Positions 8,052 to 16,032 of a DNA stretch of 35,250 bases are shown here, one piece after another; positions within the stretch are counted from its first letter, which is position 1, and the number at the start of each line of letters is the position of its first letter. The stretch comes from a virus: IMG/VR virus record IMGVR_UViG_3300046011_001758, positions 1 through 35,250 of that record. One strand, written 5' to 3'. The position numbers and the translations under genes are program-made. The notes under the pieces were generated by a model. It had not been told where the DNA came from. It did no database searches and was given only the letters and a program-made list of their open reading frames with translations.

Positions 8052-9493
8052 GGCTACGCGACCTTTTCAAACGGCAACCGCAGAAGCCTCGTCGTAGAGC
8101 ATTCGAGGCGGCTAGCACCGGACGCTTGTTTTCCGATTGGATCACGCAAACCCGCACGGCTGATTCCGACCTACGCTATACGCTTAAGGCGATGCGTGCG
8201 AGATCGCGCGATCTTTGCCAAAACAACGACTATGCGCGACGGTATCTTGATCTCGTCGATACAAACGTAGTCGGGCCGAAAGGCATCACGCTACAGGTTC
8301 GCGCAAGAGAACCGAACGGGATTCTCGATCAGGTTGCCAATCAGCAGTTAGAGATTGCCTTCTCAATGTGGGGGCAGCCAGGAATTTGCACCGTAGACGG
8401 TCGCCTCTCTTGGGTCGATGCGCAGCGCGTCTTTATCGAAAGCGTAGTGCGTGACGGTGAGTGCTTCGTGCTTTTCGTCGAGGACAATGCCAATCCCTAC
8501 CGCTTCCGCTTGCAGTTTATTGACCCTGACATGATCGATCAGGACAAGAACGAAGTATTGAACAACGGAAGCCAGATTCGCATGGGCGTAGAAGTCGATG
8601 CAGCCGGTAAGCCGATTGCTTATCACGTTCGCGTTCGACCGCCCGATGATTACCAGATGGGGTCAAGCAGCCCCAAGACCGAGCGTATTCCTGCCGAGCG
8701 GATGATCCACGCCTTCCGTGCAGATCGTATCGGACAGACTCGCGGCACTCCGTGGACGGCTACTGCGATGACGCGCCTTAAAATGCTTGGCGGCTACGAA
8801 GAAGCCGAACTGGTCGCCGCTCGCGTATCGGCCTCGAAGATGGGATTTTTTGTCTCCGAGTCTGGTGATGAATATCAGGGCGACGGCAACAACCCCGACG
8901 GCACGCTCAATATGGAAGTTCAGCCCGGGCAGTTCTCGCAACTCCCTGCCGGTGTGGACTTCAAGTCATACGACCCGCAGCATCCTTCTACCGCCTTCCG
9001 TGACTTTGAGAAAGCGATGCTGCGCGGCATCGCCTCTGGTCTAGGTGTGTCCTATACCTCGCTTGCTAACGATCTTGAAGCCGTATCGTATTCCTCGATT
9101 CGTCAAGGCTTGCTCGAGGAGCGTGACCATTGGCGAACGATTCAATATTGGATGATCGAGCATTTCTGCCAGCCCGTTTACTTGCGATGGCTGCGTCAAA
9201 CGCTTGACTCTGGCGTTGTCAATCTTCCGGCGAATAAGTTTTTCAAGTTCTCCGCTACGCAGTGGGTTCCTCGCGGTTGGCAGTGGGTTGACCCAAGAAA
9301 CGAAGCCGAAGCGCAGATTGTTGCAATTAACAACGGACTGATGACTCGTACACAGGCTCTCGCGGAACGTGGCCTCGACATCGAGGATGTAATGCGCGAA
9401 CGTCAAGCGGAAGAAGAAATCATCGCCGGATTCGGCGTGACGCTCCCGGGCGGTACTTCTCCGATTCAACCGGAGGCGACCAATGGCGGCTAA
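8048..9493 (+). CDS. Portal protein, lambda gpB family
   Basis: This 481-aa protein would form the dodecameric portal at the head vertex through which DNA enters and leaves. The opening with RARSRDLCQNNDYARRYLDL and NVVGPKGITLQ, then GRLSWVDAQR, VVRDGECFVLF and the central helix YEEAELVAARVSASKMGFF, are characteristic of lambda-type portals. The late segment ASGLGVSYTSLANDLEAVSYSS is the family's most conserved stretch. Length is normal for the family. The start overlaps the upstream stop (ATGA) with GAGG in front. The next gene starts inside its last codons at 9483, with a strong GGAGG. Confidence 0.95.
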   Translation: MRLRDLFKRQPQKPRRRAFEAASTGRLFSDWITQTRTADSDLRYTLKAMRARSRDLCQNNDYARRYLDLVDTNVVGPKGITLQVRAREPNGILDQVANQQLEIAFSMWGQPGICTVDGRLSWVDAQRVFIESVVRDGECFVLFVEDNANPYRFRLQFIDPDMIDQDKNEVLNNGSQIRMGVEVDAAGKPIAYHVRVRPPDDYQMGSSSPKTERIPAERMIHAFRADRIGQTRGTPWTATAMTRLKMLGGYEEAELVAARVSASKMGFFVSESGDEYQGDGNNPDGTLNMEVQPGQFSQLPAGVDFKSYDPQHPSTAFRDFEKAMLRGIASGLGVSYTSLANDLEAVSYSSIRQGLLEERDHWRTIQYWMIEHFCQPVYLRWLRQTLDSGVVNLPANKFFKFSATQWVPRGWQWVDPRNEAEAQIVAINNGLMTRTQALAERGLDIEDVMRERQAEEEIIAGFGVTLPGGTSPIQPEATNGG

Positions 9494-9830
9494 ATACGAC
9501 ATCATTTGCGATCAGGGTGCGACCTTTAGTCGAGAATTAAAGTGGCTCGACGATAGTGCTAACCCTGTCAATCTCACCGGCTATACGGCTCGGATGCAAA
9601 TCAGAGACGAGGCTGATTCCTCGACCGCTGCTCTCTCGCTTACGACAGAGAATAGCCGCATAACTTTGGGTGGCACTGCCGGAACTATCACTCTGCTCGT
9701 CTCGGCTACGGATACTGCCGCAGTGACGGCAGGCGAGTACGTCTACGATCTCGAAATTGTCTCTGGTGCTGGAACGGTGACGCGACTTCTTCAAGGTTGC
9801 TTCACGATTGATGCAGAGGTTACGCGATGA
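9483..9830 (+). CDS. Ig-like structural adaptor protein
   Basis: This 115-aa all-beta protein has the pattern GATFSRELKWLDD ... LTGYTARMQIRD ... GEYVYDLEIVSG ... RLLQGCFTID. That is typical of small phage Ig/BppU-N-like proteins encoded beside fibre genes. GGAGG eight nt before the ATG supports the start. It overlaps the portal by 11 nt and the fibre-like gene at 9827 by 4 nt. Probably a virion adaptor that anchors the large protein that follows, inferred from gene order. It shares its general beta layout, including the AGxYxW/Y-type strand, with the N-terminus of the product at 7467. Confidence 0.6.
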   Translation: MAAKYDIICDQGATFSRELKWLDDSANPVNLTGYTARMQIRDEADSSTAALSLTTENSRITLGGTAGTITLLVSATDTAAVTAGEYVYDLEIVSGAGTVTRLLQGCFTIDAEVTR

Positions 9831-12109
9831 CAATCGTTGTCAACGAAACAACGCAATCTGTCGTAATAAAAAACGATAAACCGTCTGTTTTTGTTGACGA
9901 GACTCTGCAATCCGTTGTTGTTGAGGAAACCGACACCGAAGTAGTCGTTCGCACAGGCTGGCCTGACGGCGCGAAGAAAGGTGCGAATAACGATATCACC
10001 TCGATGTCTGGAATCACCGGCGGTATCGCAACGCCTGACTATATTGATTTCGATACCACAGCATCATCTGCCAATGCTGTCGGCAGAGTCACATGGGATT
10101 CAACAGACGGAAGTTTGCAACTCGGCTTGACTGGTGGAAATGCAATCTCTGTCCTCGGACAAACGATCCACGCATACGTTAGAAACGCAGAATCGGTCAC
10201 GATCAATAAAGGTCAGCCTGTATATCTTTATCAGGCAACCGGAAATCGAGCCAGTGTAAAACTAGCCTATAACACCGGAGATGCGACCTCTGCTACGACC
10301 TTTGGTCTTGCCGCTGAAAGCATTGCGCCTAATCAAGCCGGATTCATTGTCTGCCAAGGCGTTCTCGATGGATTAAATACCGGCGCTTATAACGAAGGCG
10401 ATATTCTGTATCTCGGCGCGACTGCCGGATCATTGACCGCTACGAAGCCAAAAGCACCGAACCACATGGTTTATATCGGTGTTGTTGAGCGTGCAAACAA
10501 CGGCAACGGTCAAATCTACGTCAAAGTACAAAACGGTTACGAACTCGACGAGATTCATGACGTACAGATCAACTCACCCGCGAACGGGCAGTTGATTATT
10601 TATGACGCTTCGACCGATCTTTGGAAGAACGCAAACATTACCGCTGGCACCGGAATCACGGTAACTAATGGCGCAGGAACGATTACGATTTCTGCTCCGC
10701 AAGTCGGAACTGTTACGAGCATCGCGACTGGCACAGGATTGACGGGTGGAACTATCACCTCGTCTGGAACCATTAGCCTTGCAAACACAGCAGTTAGCGC
10801 AGGATCGTATGGCTCTGCTAGCGTGGTGCCGACTTTCACCGTAGACGCGCAAGGTCGATTAACCTCCGCTGCTAACGCGACGATTGCAATTCCTAATACT
10901 GCAGTTTCCGGTTTAGGGACGATCTCCACGCAGAATGCTAATAACGTCAGCATTACAGGTGGCAGCATCACAGGAATTACTGACCTTGCCGTGGCTGACG
11001 GCGGTACTGGAGCGTCAAGTGCCTCTGCCGCTCGGGTCAATTTGTTGCCGTCTTACACAGGCAACGGTTCAAAGGTGCTTGCCCTAAATAGCGGTGCGAC
11101 AGAGGTTGAATGGATAGCAGCCGGAGTCGGTACGGTTACAAGCATTACCGCTGGAACCGGATTAAGTGGCGGCACGATTACCTCTACCGGAACCATCAAC
11201 CTTGCAAATACGGCGGTTTCGGCAGGGTCATACGGCAGTGCAACGCAAGTTGGAACATTCACCGTAGACGCGCAGGGTCGATTGACGGCTGCTGCAAATA
11301 CCACGGTGACTCCGGCTTTCTCGTCGATCACATCGACTCCGACTACGCTATCTGGCTACGGTATTACGGACGCGATCAACGTCAGCCAGAAGGCAGCGGC
11401 TAATGGCGTAGCAACGCTCGGTGCAGATAGCAAGATACCGAACAATCAACTCCCTGCTTTGGCGATTACGGATACTTTTGTTGTTGCTTCGCAGGGTGCC
11501 ATGCTTGCCCTTTCGACCGCAGAGAAAGGCGACGTAGCGGTTCGTACCGATCTCAACAAGTCGTTTATCCTAACTGCTGATCCGTACTCAACGCTTGCTA
11601 ACTGGCAGGAATTACTGACCCCGACCGATGCGGTACTTTCCGTCAACAGTTTAACGGGAGCCGTTACGCTCGGGGCATCCGACGTTGGTGCAGTACCGAC
11701 TGCTCGTACAGTTTCGGCTGGCACAGGCTTGAGCGGAGGCGGTGATCTATCGGCTAATAGGACGATATCGCTCGCTAATACCGCAATCACGGCTGCTTCC
11801 TATGGCTCTGCCACACAAGTAGCGACTTTCACCGTCGATGCGCAGGGCAGACTTACGGCTGCATCGAATACCAATATCGCTATCGCTAATACGGCGGTTA
11901 GCGGCCTCGGTACGATGTCCACGCAGAACTCTAATGCGGTGACGATCCAACCGGCTGCAACGGCGACCCCTGCAAACAATGGCGATATGGTTTTTGAATT
12001 GACCGATAACTCGACGCTGACGATCAAAGTTAAGGGAAGCGACGGCACGGTTCGTGTGGTTGCATTGACCCTGACCACGACGGCAGAATCGTTCTTGAGG
12101 CTTGAGTAA
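9827..12109 (+). CDS. Large fibre-like structural protein with 60-residue repeats
   Basis: This 760-aa beta-rich protein starts at an ATG overlapping the previous stop. The first ~240 residues include a globular part (VTINKGQPVYLYQATGN, GDILYLGATAGSL) that resembles short phage structural domains with bound-value strands. From about residue 290 there are three copies of a ~60-aa repeat containing SAGTGLSGG-type, LANTAVSAGSYGSA-type and FTVDAQGRLTAAAN segments, with linkers such as NTAVSGLGT(I/M)STQN. Such repeats occur in phage tail fibres and collar fibres. No enzymatic motif seen. It lies between portal and protease/capsid, an odd place for a tail fibre, so a head-attached fibre is possible. 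Confidence 0.7.
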   Translation: MTIVVNETTQSVVIKNDKPSVFVDETLQSVVVEETDTEVVVRTGWPDGAKKGANNDITSMSGITGGIATPDYIDFDTTASSANAVGRVTWDSTDGSLQLGLTGGNAISVLGQTIHAYVRNAESVTINKGQPVYLYQATGNRASVKLAYNTGDATSATTFGLAAESIAPNQAGFIVCQGVLDGLNTGAYNEGDILYLGATAGSLTATKPKAPNHMVYIGVVERANNGNGQIYVKVQNGYELDEIHDVQINSPANGQLIIYDASTDLWKNANITAGTGITVTNGAGTITISAPQVGTVTSIATGTGLTGGTITSSGTISLANTAVSAGSYGSASVVPTFTVDAQGRLTSAANATIAIPNTAVSGLGTISTQNANNVSITGGSITGITDLAVADGGTGASSASAARVNLLPSYTGNGSKVLALNSGATEVEWIAAGVGTVTSITAGTGLSGGTITSTGTINLANTAVSAGSYGSATQVGTFTVDAQGRLTAAANTTVTPAFSSITSTPTTLSGYGITDAINVSQKAAANGVATLGADSKIPNNQLPALAITDTFVVASQGAMLALSTAEKGDVAVRTDLNKSFILTADPYSTLANWQELLTPTDAVLSVNSLTGAVTLGASDVGAVPTARTVSAGTGLSGGGDLSANRTISLANTAITAASYGSATQVATFTVDAQGRLTAASNTNIAIANTAVSGLGTMSTQNSNAVTIQPAATATPANNGDMVFELTDNSTLTIKVKGSDGTVRVVALTLTTTAESFLRLE
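10709..11886 (+). repeat. Three imperfect ~180-bp coding repeats
   Basis: Copies start near 10709, 11129 and 11698. Each encodes a SAGTGLSGG-type loop, a LANTAVSAGSYGSA-type strand and the invariant FTVDAQGRLT. The DNA is also similar (for example ACCGTAGACGCGCA in copies 1 and 2), so recent duplication or intragenic recombination is plausible. Unequal spacing (about 420 and 570 bp) shows that other sequence separates them. Confidence 0.7.
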
Positions 12110-14499
12110 TGGCGGTCGATCTAAAACCTACTGAAGAAATGGCATCCGAAGCCGAGCGTGGACTCGCTTGGCGTGAGGAATTCGGGCGCGGCGGCACTCA
12201 AGTTGGTGTTGCCCGTGCGCGAGATATCAAGAATCGGGCGAATCTCTCCCCCGAAACAGTCCGAAGGATGGTTAGTTATTTTGCGCGACACGAAGTTGAC
12301 AAAGAAGCCGAAGGGTTCTCCTCGGGCGAAGAAGGCTATCCAAGCGCAGGGAGAATCGCGTGGGCTTTATGGGGCGGTGATCCAGGTAAAGCGTGGGCTA
12401 ACCGCAAAAGCGAAGAATTGGATCGAGAAGATGAGGGCCGAAATATGGACAAGGTAGAAGAACGACACGTTGTAGCCGTCGTCGAGGACGAGGCCACCGT
12501 CACGGTGACTTTTGCCAAGTCCGAATACGACATGGACGAATCCGAAGAATCCGACGAGATGATCGAGGACTTTGAGGAAGAAGCCGAAGACGAAATGGAA
12601 GGCGAGCGTCCGAAAGACATCTACGGCAACGAGCCGTGGGAAGAAGACTACGCTGGCCCTGCCAAGCGCAAAGGGCCGACCGAACGAGTATTCCGTTCGG
12701 CGGTATTCGAGCGTCAATCGATTATGGAAGATCAGCGCCGTGCTACGCTTGCTTTCTCTAGCGAGATGGGCGTAGACCGTGGATGGGGGGTCGAGATTCT
12801 CGATCACTCACCCGGCGCGATTGATATGGAATTTATTGGGAGTGGCCGTGCGCCGCTTTTGGTAGATCACGAAATGGCCGATCAGGTCGGAGTAGTGGAG
12901 CAGATTGCCCTTGGAACGGATCGTGTGGCACGAGCCGTCGTACGCTTTGGGAAAAGCGCGCGAGCCGAGGAAATCTGGCAAGACGTAAAGGACGGCATAC
13001 GGTCAAACGTATCTGTCGGTTACGTTATTAACGAGATGGTTTCAGACGGTAAGAAGGGAGATCGGGAGATTTTCCGTGCTACTCGTTGGATGCCCCTCGA
13101 AATTAGCATCGTGAGTATTCCGGCAGATACTAGCGTCGGCGTTGGGCGTTCCCTCGAGGCTCCCGCACCGGCTCCAGTTGCCGATCCTATCATTATCGTA
13201 AAGGAGACTAAAATGTCTGAAGATATCTCTAGCGTCCGTGCTGACGCTGCAAAAGCCGAGCGCGAGCGCGTTGCGGCGATTCTTGATCTGGCCTCGCGGC
13301 ATAACCACCGTGAGTTTGGCGAAGCCGCCATTCGTGACGGCGCGTCGATTGAGCAGTTCCGTGGCGCGTTGCTCGACAAGGTTGGCAGCAAGCCGCTCTC
13401 TGTGAGCAACGAGATCGGCATGAGCGACAAGGAAGTGCGTAACTTCTCGTTCGTTCGTGCGATTCGCGCTCTCTCGAACCCGCAGGATCGTCGCGCGCAG
13501 GAAGAGGCTGCGTTCGAGTTTGAGGCTTCTCAGGCTGCGCAGAAAAAGGAAGGCCGCGACTCTCGTGGCATCATGGTTCCGGCTGACGTTGTGTATCGTG
13601 ACCTCACGACCTCGACGGCTTCCGGCACTGCGAAGGCGGGCAACCTCGTCCCGACCGACCTCCTCGCTGCGTCGTTCATCGACGTGCTGCGTAACAAGAT
13701 GGTTCTTAACCAACTCGGTGCGCAGTTCCTCACCGGCCTTTCCGGTAACGTCGCGATTCCGCGCAAGACCGCTGCCTCGTCTGCCTACTGGGTTGGCGAG
13801 AATGCGGCCCCGACGGAAAGCACCAACGCTCCGGCATTCGATCAGGTCACGATGTCTCCCAAGACGCTCGCGGCCTATGTCGACTACAGCCGTCGCTTGA
13901 TGTTGCAGTCGTCGCTCGACATCGAGACGCTCGTTCGTAACGATCTCGCCACTTCTATCGCCGTTGCGATGGACGGTGCTGCGGTCGCGGGTTCGGGCAG
14001 CAACAAGCCGACCGGCGTGCTGAACACCTCGGGCATCGGTTCGGTGACCCTCGGCACGAACGGCGGCGCGCCGACGTGGGCGATGGTAGTTGGACTTGTC
14101 AAGGAAGTTGAGATCGACAATGCGCTGACGGGTGCCGCTGCGTTCCTGACCAACGGTCAGGTCAAGGCGAAACTTGCTAGCACGTCGAAGCAGACGAGCG
14201 GTGTCGAGGGTAACTTCATTCTCGGGCCGGACATGAACAACCTGTACGGCTTCCCGATTATGGTGTCGCAGCAAGTTCCGTCGAACCTCTCGAAGGGCAG
14301 CGCCTCTGGCACGCTCTCCGCGATGATCTTCGGCGTTTGGAGCGATCTCCTGATCGGCCAGTGGAGCGGCATCGACCTGATGGCTGATCCGTACACCGGC
14401 TCTAAGGAAGGCACCGTGCGTATCGTGGCGTTCCACGACTGCGACTTTGCGGTTCGTCATCCGGAGTCGTTTGCCGAGTGTAACGAGATTCTCCCGTAA
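12109..14499 (+). CDS. Fused HK97-type prohead protease and major capsid protein
   Basis: One 796-aa frame carries several units. Residues ~40-100 are a small domain (LSPETVRRMVSYFARHEVD ... GYPSAGRIAWALWGG) often found at the front of phage morphogenesis proteases. An acidic linker (~140-180) follows. Next is the S78 protease, ~190-345, with likely catalytic His254 in LVDHEMADQVG and Ser302 in NVSVGY, followed by MPLEISIVSIPAD. The HK97-fold capsid protein runs from ~369 to the end: a charged scaffold-like delta helix, then GNLVPTDLLAASFIDVLRN, VAIPRKT, YWVGENAAPTES and the C-terminal FHDCDFAVRHPESF. Fused protease-capsid genes are known in phages. Cleavage should release the mature capsid protein. 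A strong internal start at 13213 offers a second route. The start overlaps the previous stop (TAATG). Confidence 0.93.
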   Translation: MAVDLKPTEEMASEAERGLAWREEFGRGGTQVGVARARDIKNRANLSPETVRRMVSYFARHEVDKEAEGFSSGEEGYPSAGRIAWALWGGDPGKAWANRKSEELDREDEGRNMDKVEERHVVAVVEDEATVTVTFAKSEYDMDESEESDEMIEDFEEEAEDEMEGERPKDIYGNEPWEEDYAGPAKRKGPTERVFRSAVFERQSIMEDQRRATLAFSSEMGVDRGWGVEILDHSPGAIDMEFIGSGRAPLLVDHEMADQVGVVEQIALGTDRVARAVVRFGKSARAEEIWQDVKDGIRSNVSVGYVINEMVSDGKKGDREIFRATRWMPLEISIVSIPADTSVGVGRSLEAPAPAPVADPIIIVKETKMSEDISSVRADAAKAERERVAAILDLASRHNHREFGEAAIRDGASIEQFRGALLDKVGSKPLSVSNEIGMSDKEVRNFSFVRAIRALSNPQDRRAQEEAAFEFEASQAAQKKEGRDSRGIMVPADVVYRDLTTSTASGTAKAGNLVPTDLLAASFIDVLRNKMVLNQLGAQFLTGLSGNVAIPRKTAASSAYWVGENAAPTESTNAPAFDQVTMSPKTLAAYVDYSRRLMLQSSLDIETLVRNDLATSIAVAMDGAAVAGSGSNKPTGVLNTSGIGSVTLGTNGGAPTWAMVVGLVKEVEIDNALTGAAAFLTNGQVKAKLASTSKQTSGVEGNFILGPDMNNLYGFPIMVSQQVPSNLSKGSASGTLSAMIFGVWSDLLIGQWSGIDLMADPYTGSKEGTVRIVAFHDCDFAVRHPESFAECNEILP
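13201..14499 (+). CDS. Internal in-frame start producing capsid protein alone
   Basis: AAGGAG (13201-13206) lies 6 nt before an in-frame ATG at 13213, codon 369 of the fused gene, exactly at the protease/capsid boundary. Translation from here gives a 428-aa HK97-fold protein that begins with a charged helical scaffold-like domain (KAERERVAAILDLASRHNHREF). This resembles nested starts in lambda C/Nu3 and would let the phage make far more capsid than protease. The site and frame are visible; that it is used is inference. Feature start includes the ribosome site. Confidence 0.65.
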   Translation, partial: KETKMSEDISSVRADAAKAERERVAAILDLASRHNHREFGEAAIRDGASIEQFRGALLDKVGSKPLSVSNEIGMSDKEVRNFSFVRAIRALSNPQDRRAQEEAAFEFEASQAAQKKEGRDSRGIMVPADVVYRDLTTSTASGTAKAGNLVPTDLLAASFIDVLRNKMVLNQLGAQFLTGLSGNVAIPRKTAASSAYWVGENAAPTESTNAPAFDQVTMSPKTLAAYVDYSRRLMLQSSLDIETLVRNDLATSIAVAMDGAAVAGSGSNKPTGVLNTSGIGSVTLGTNGGAPTWAMVVGLVKEVEIDNALTGAAAFLTNGQVKAKLASTSKQTSGVEGNFILGPDMNNLYGFPIMVSQQVPSNLSKGSASGTLSAMIFGVWSDLLIGQWSGIDLMADPYTGSKEGTVRIVAFHDCDFAVRHPESFAECNEILP

Positions 14500-14501
14500 T
14501 A

Positions 14502-15020
14502 GTGGTTGATCTCGCTGCATATCAAGGTCGCCATCAAGGGCAGCGTTGTGCTGTCCTTGGTGGTGGCCCCAATCTGGTATCTGATATCAGATCGGTGCGG
14601 CATCGTCTGTTGAGGGAGGGCGTGTTGATTGGAGTGAATCAGCACGCTCTCCTTCTTAATTTGGAATATATCGTCTATCAAGACAAAGAACTGTGGCCCA
14701 TATTGCAGGGTCACGCGCCGGTGATTTCGCATCACAAAGATGCGTGCGATATTTGGTCAGGCATCTGTCCTGACTTTGGATTCTCTGGCGGTACTGCGGT
14801 GTGGATTGCCGAATATCTCGGCTTCGATGAAATCTACATCTGCGGTTGCGATAACTACATGACCAATCGTCGATATTGGCATAGCAAACTTGGCGACTTG
14901 CGCGTCGAGGAAGGCATCTCCAATATCAACGCTTGGACAAAGGTTCGTGATTACATGAAAGACCCGAGCAAAGTTTCGGTCGCCTCCGGTTGTCTCACAA
15001 AGGTATTTAAGCCGCTATGA
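14502..15020 (+). CDS. Rossmann-like DUF115/glycosyltransferase-like protein
   Basis: This 172-aa protein starts with GTG two nt after the capsid stop. It has a nucleotide-binding-like opening CAVLGGGPNLVSDIRSV (17-33), then GVLIGVNQHALLL, a YQDKEL motif (59-64), and the late GFSGGTAVWIAEYLGF with EIYICGCDNYM. This order (glycine-rich loop, N-x-A strand, D-containing strand, SGGTA helix, L-x-G-x-D strand) resembles the DUF115/MptE-like and GT42 sialyltransferase-like folds, which act on nucleotide-linked or phosphorylated substrates. The exact reaction cannot be read from sequence. It shares an ATGA overlap with the next small gene and lies one gene upstream of a methyltransferase, so the three may be one metabolic or modification cassette inside the head module. 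Confidence 0.6.
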   Translation: MVDLAAYQGRHQGQRCAVLGGGPNLVSDIRSVRHRLLREGVLIGVNQHALLLNLEYIVYQDKELWPILQGHAPVISHHKDACDIWSGICPDFGFSGGTAVWIAEYLGFDEIYICGCDNYMTNRRYWHSKLGDLRVEEGISNINAWTKVRDYMKDPSKVSVASGCLTKVFKPL

Positions 15021-15202
15021 AAGTCGAGATGATTCGATCCCGTTTGTACAACGGGCAGACTCTTGAGCGAGGTCGCGTAGTCGATGTCGATACGACCTTT
15101 GCCCGTTGGCTAATCGGTCGCGGTATGGCGGTGGAATACACCCGCCCCTCGTTCTTCTCGCAAGAGGCTCCCAAGCGTGGACGACCGCGAAAAGGAGATT
15201 GA
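15017..15202 (+). CDS. Small hypothetical protein, basic C-terminus
   Basis: This 61-aa protein overlaps the upstream gene by an ATGA junction and the downstream methyltransferase by 26 nt. The body (RGRVVDVDTTFARWLIGRGMAVEY) resembles small phage head-region proteins in which a short beta hairpin precedes a helix. The C-terminus KRGRPRKG is an AT-hook-like basic tail and could bind nucleic acid. The short open frames on the opposite strand here look like shadows. Function unknown. Confidence 0.6.
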   Translation: MKVEMIRSRLYNGQTLERGRVVDVDTTFARWLIGRGMAVEYTRPSFFSQEAPKRGRPRKGD

Positions 15203-15725
15203 GAAGTATCGCGGGGTTTATGCACGGTACGATCATTACGGAATGTCCGATGATCGGCGCGACCCCGTATTAAAGGTCATTAGCGGCCTTTCTGGGTCAT
15301 TTCTAGACGTATCTTGTGGCAGGGGTGAGTTAATGGCTGCGGCCTCTAGAATCGGCTTTAAGCCGGTTATAGGCACGGAGGCAGTCCCAGAGTTATGCGG
15401 CGATAACGTCCAACAGGCGGTCATTACTGACTTGCCTTTTAGGGATAGGTCATTCGACGTAGTGACCTGTATCGATGTGATCGAGCATATCCTAGAGCCG
15501 GACATCATCCCGGGCTTGCTCGAACTAGAGCGAGTCTGTCGCGGGGTTTTAATTATCGCCGCTGCGGACTATCCGACCTACTGGGACGGGGTAAACCTCC
15601 ATCCTTCTGCTCGACCCTATCCCGCATGGGATTTGCTTTTTAGAAAGACTTTCTCTGGATCGGTTACTCGGATCGGCCCGACCTCTACGAGCGAAATGTG
15701 GAGCGTGTGCTATGGCGGTATATAA
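15177..15725 (+). CDS. SAM-dependent methyltransferase (class I)
   Basis: This 182-aa protein starts with GTG at 15177, inside the previous gene. Motif I is FLDVSCGRGELM, with SCGRG in place of the usual GxGxG. The acidic residue after the next strand lies in IGTEAVPEL. The segment with VITDLPFRDRSFDVVTCIDVIEHI is the typical motif II/III region of the Methyltransf_11 group. No DNA-methyltransferase catalytic motif (DPPY/NPPF or PC) is seen, so a small-molecule, sugar or protein substrate is more likely than direct base methylation. It is coupled to the small gene upstream and overlaps the head-tail gene at 15712. An in-frame AAGGAG at its sixth to seventh codons does not precede a sensible alternative start. 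Confidence 0.8.
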   Translation: MDDREKEIEKYRGVYARYDHYGMSDDRRDPVLKVISGLSGSFLDVSCGRGELMAAASRIGFKPVIGTEAVPELCGDNVQQAVITDLPFRDRSFDVVTCIDVIEHILEPDIIPGLLELERVCRGVLIIAAADYPTYWDGVNLHPSARPYPAWDLLFRKTFSGSVTRIGPTSTSEMWSVCYGGI

Positions 15726-16032
15726 CGACATTGATACGAGTGCATTCTTCACAGATGCGGCGGTTTCTATGACTTATAAAGTTGGTAAAACCCGCTACAC
15801 CATAAAAGGTATTTTAGACTCACCCTATCAGGGCGTGACGATAGCCGATGCAGAGTTCGCAACGGAACGCATCACGCTTGTATTGCCATCTAAAAGTCTG
15901 CCGGTCGATGCGGCCCCGGGCGATAAAGTTATCTACGAATGCGATGCTTATACCGTCCAAGAGATTCAGCCCGACGGCACAGGCGTTACGACTTTGATCC
16001 TTGAAACCTCTACCGATCTGGATGCGCCATGA
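15712..16032 (+). CDS. Head-tail joining protein, FII-like (copy 1)
   Basis: This 106-aa beta-rich protein is encoded at the place where lambda-type phages put gpFII. GGAG lies 8 nt before the ATG. It contains the pattern RYTIKGILDSPYQ ... LPVDAAPGDKVIYECDAYTVQEIQPDGTG, also found in its downstream neighbour. FII-type proteins cap the completed head and bind the tail. Similarity to lambda FII is judged from size, fold pattern and position, not from strong motifs. Confidence 0.6.
   Translation: MAVYNDIDTSAFFTDAAVSMTYKVGKTRYTIKGILDSPYQGVTIADAEFATERITLVLPSKSLPVDAAPGDKVIYECDAYTVQEIQPDGTGVTTLILETSTDLDAP

Noticed and set aside
10709-11886. Regular repeats suggestive of a CRISPR-like array
   Set aside because: Repeats are about 180 bp, in one reading frame and encode a beta-repeat fibre. 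No CRISPR array found in the window.
13042-14520. 492-codon open frame on the minus strand opposite the capsid gene
   Set aside because: It is antisense to a certain capsid gene with strong codon bias, has an Arg/His/Val-rich improbable composition and no ribosome site. It is a shadow.
14502-15725. DNA cytosine or adenine methyltransferase
   Set aside because: The methyltransferase lacks DPPY/NPPF and PC motifs. Direct base methylation is unlikely.
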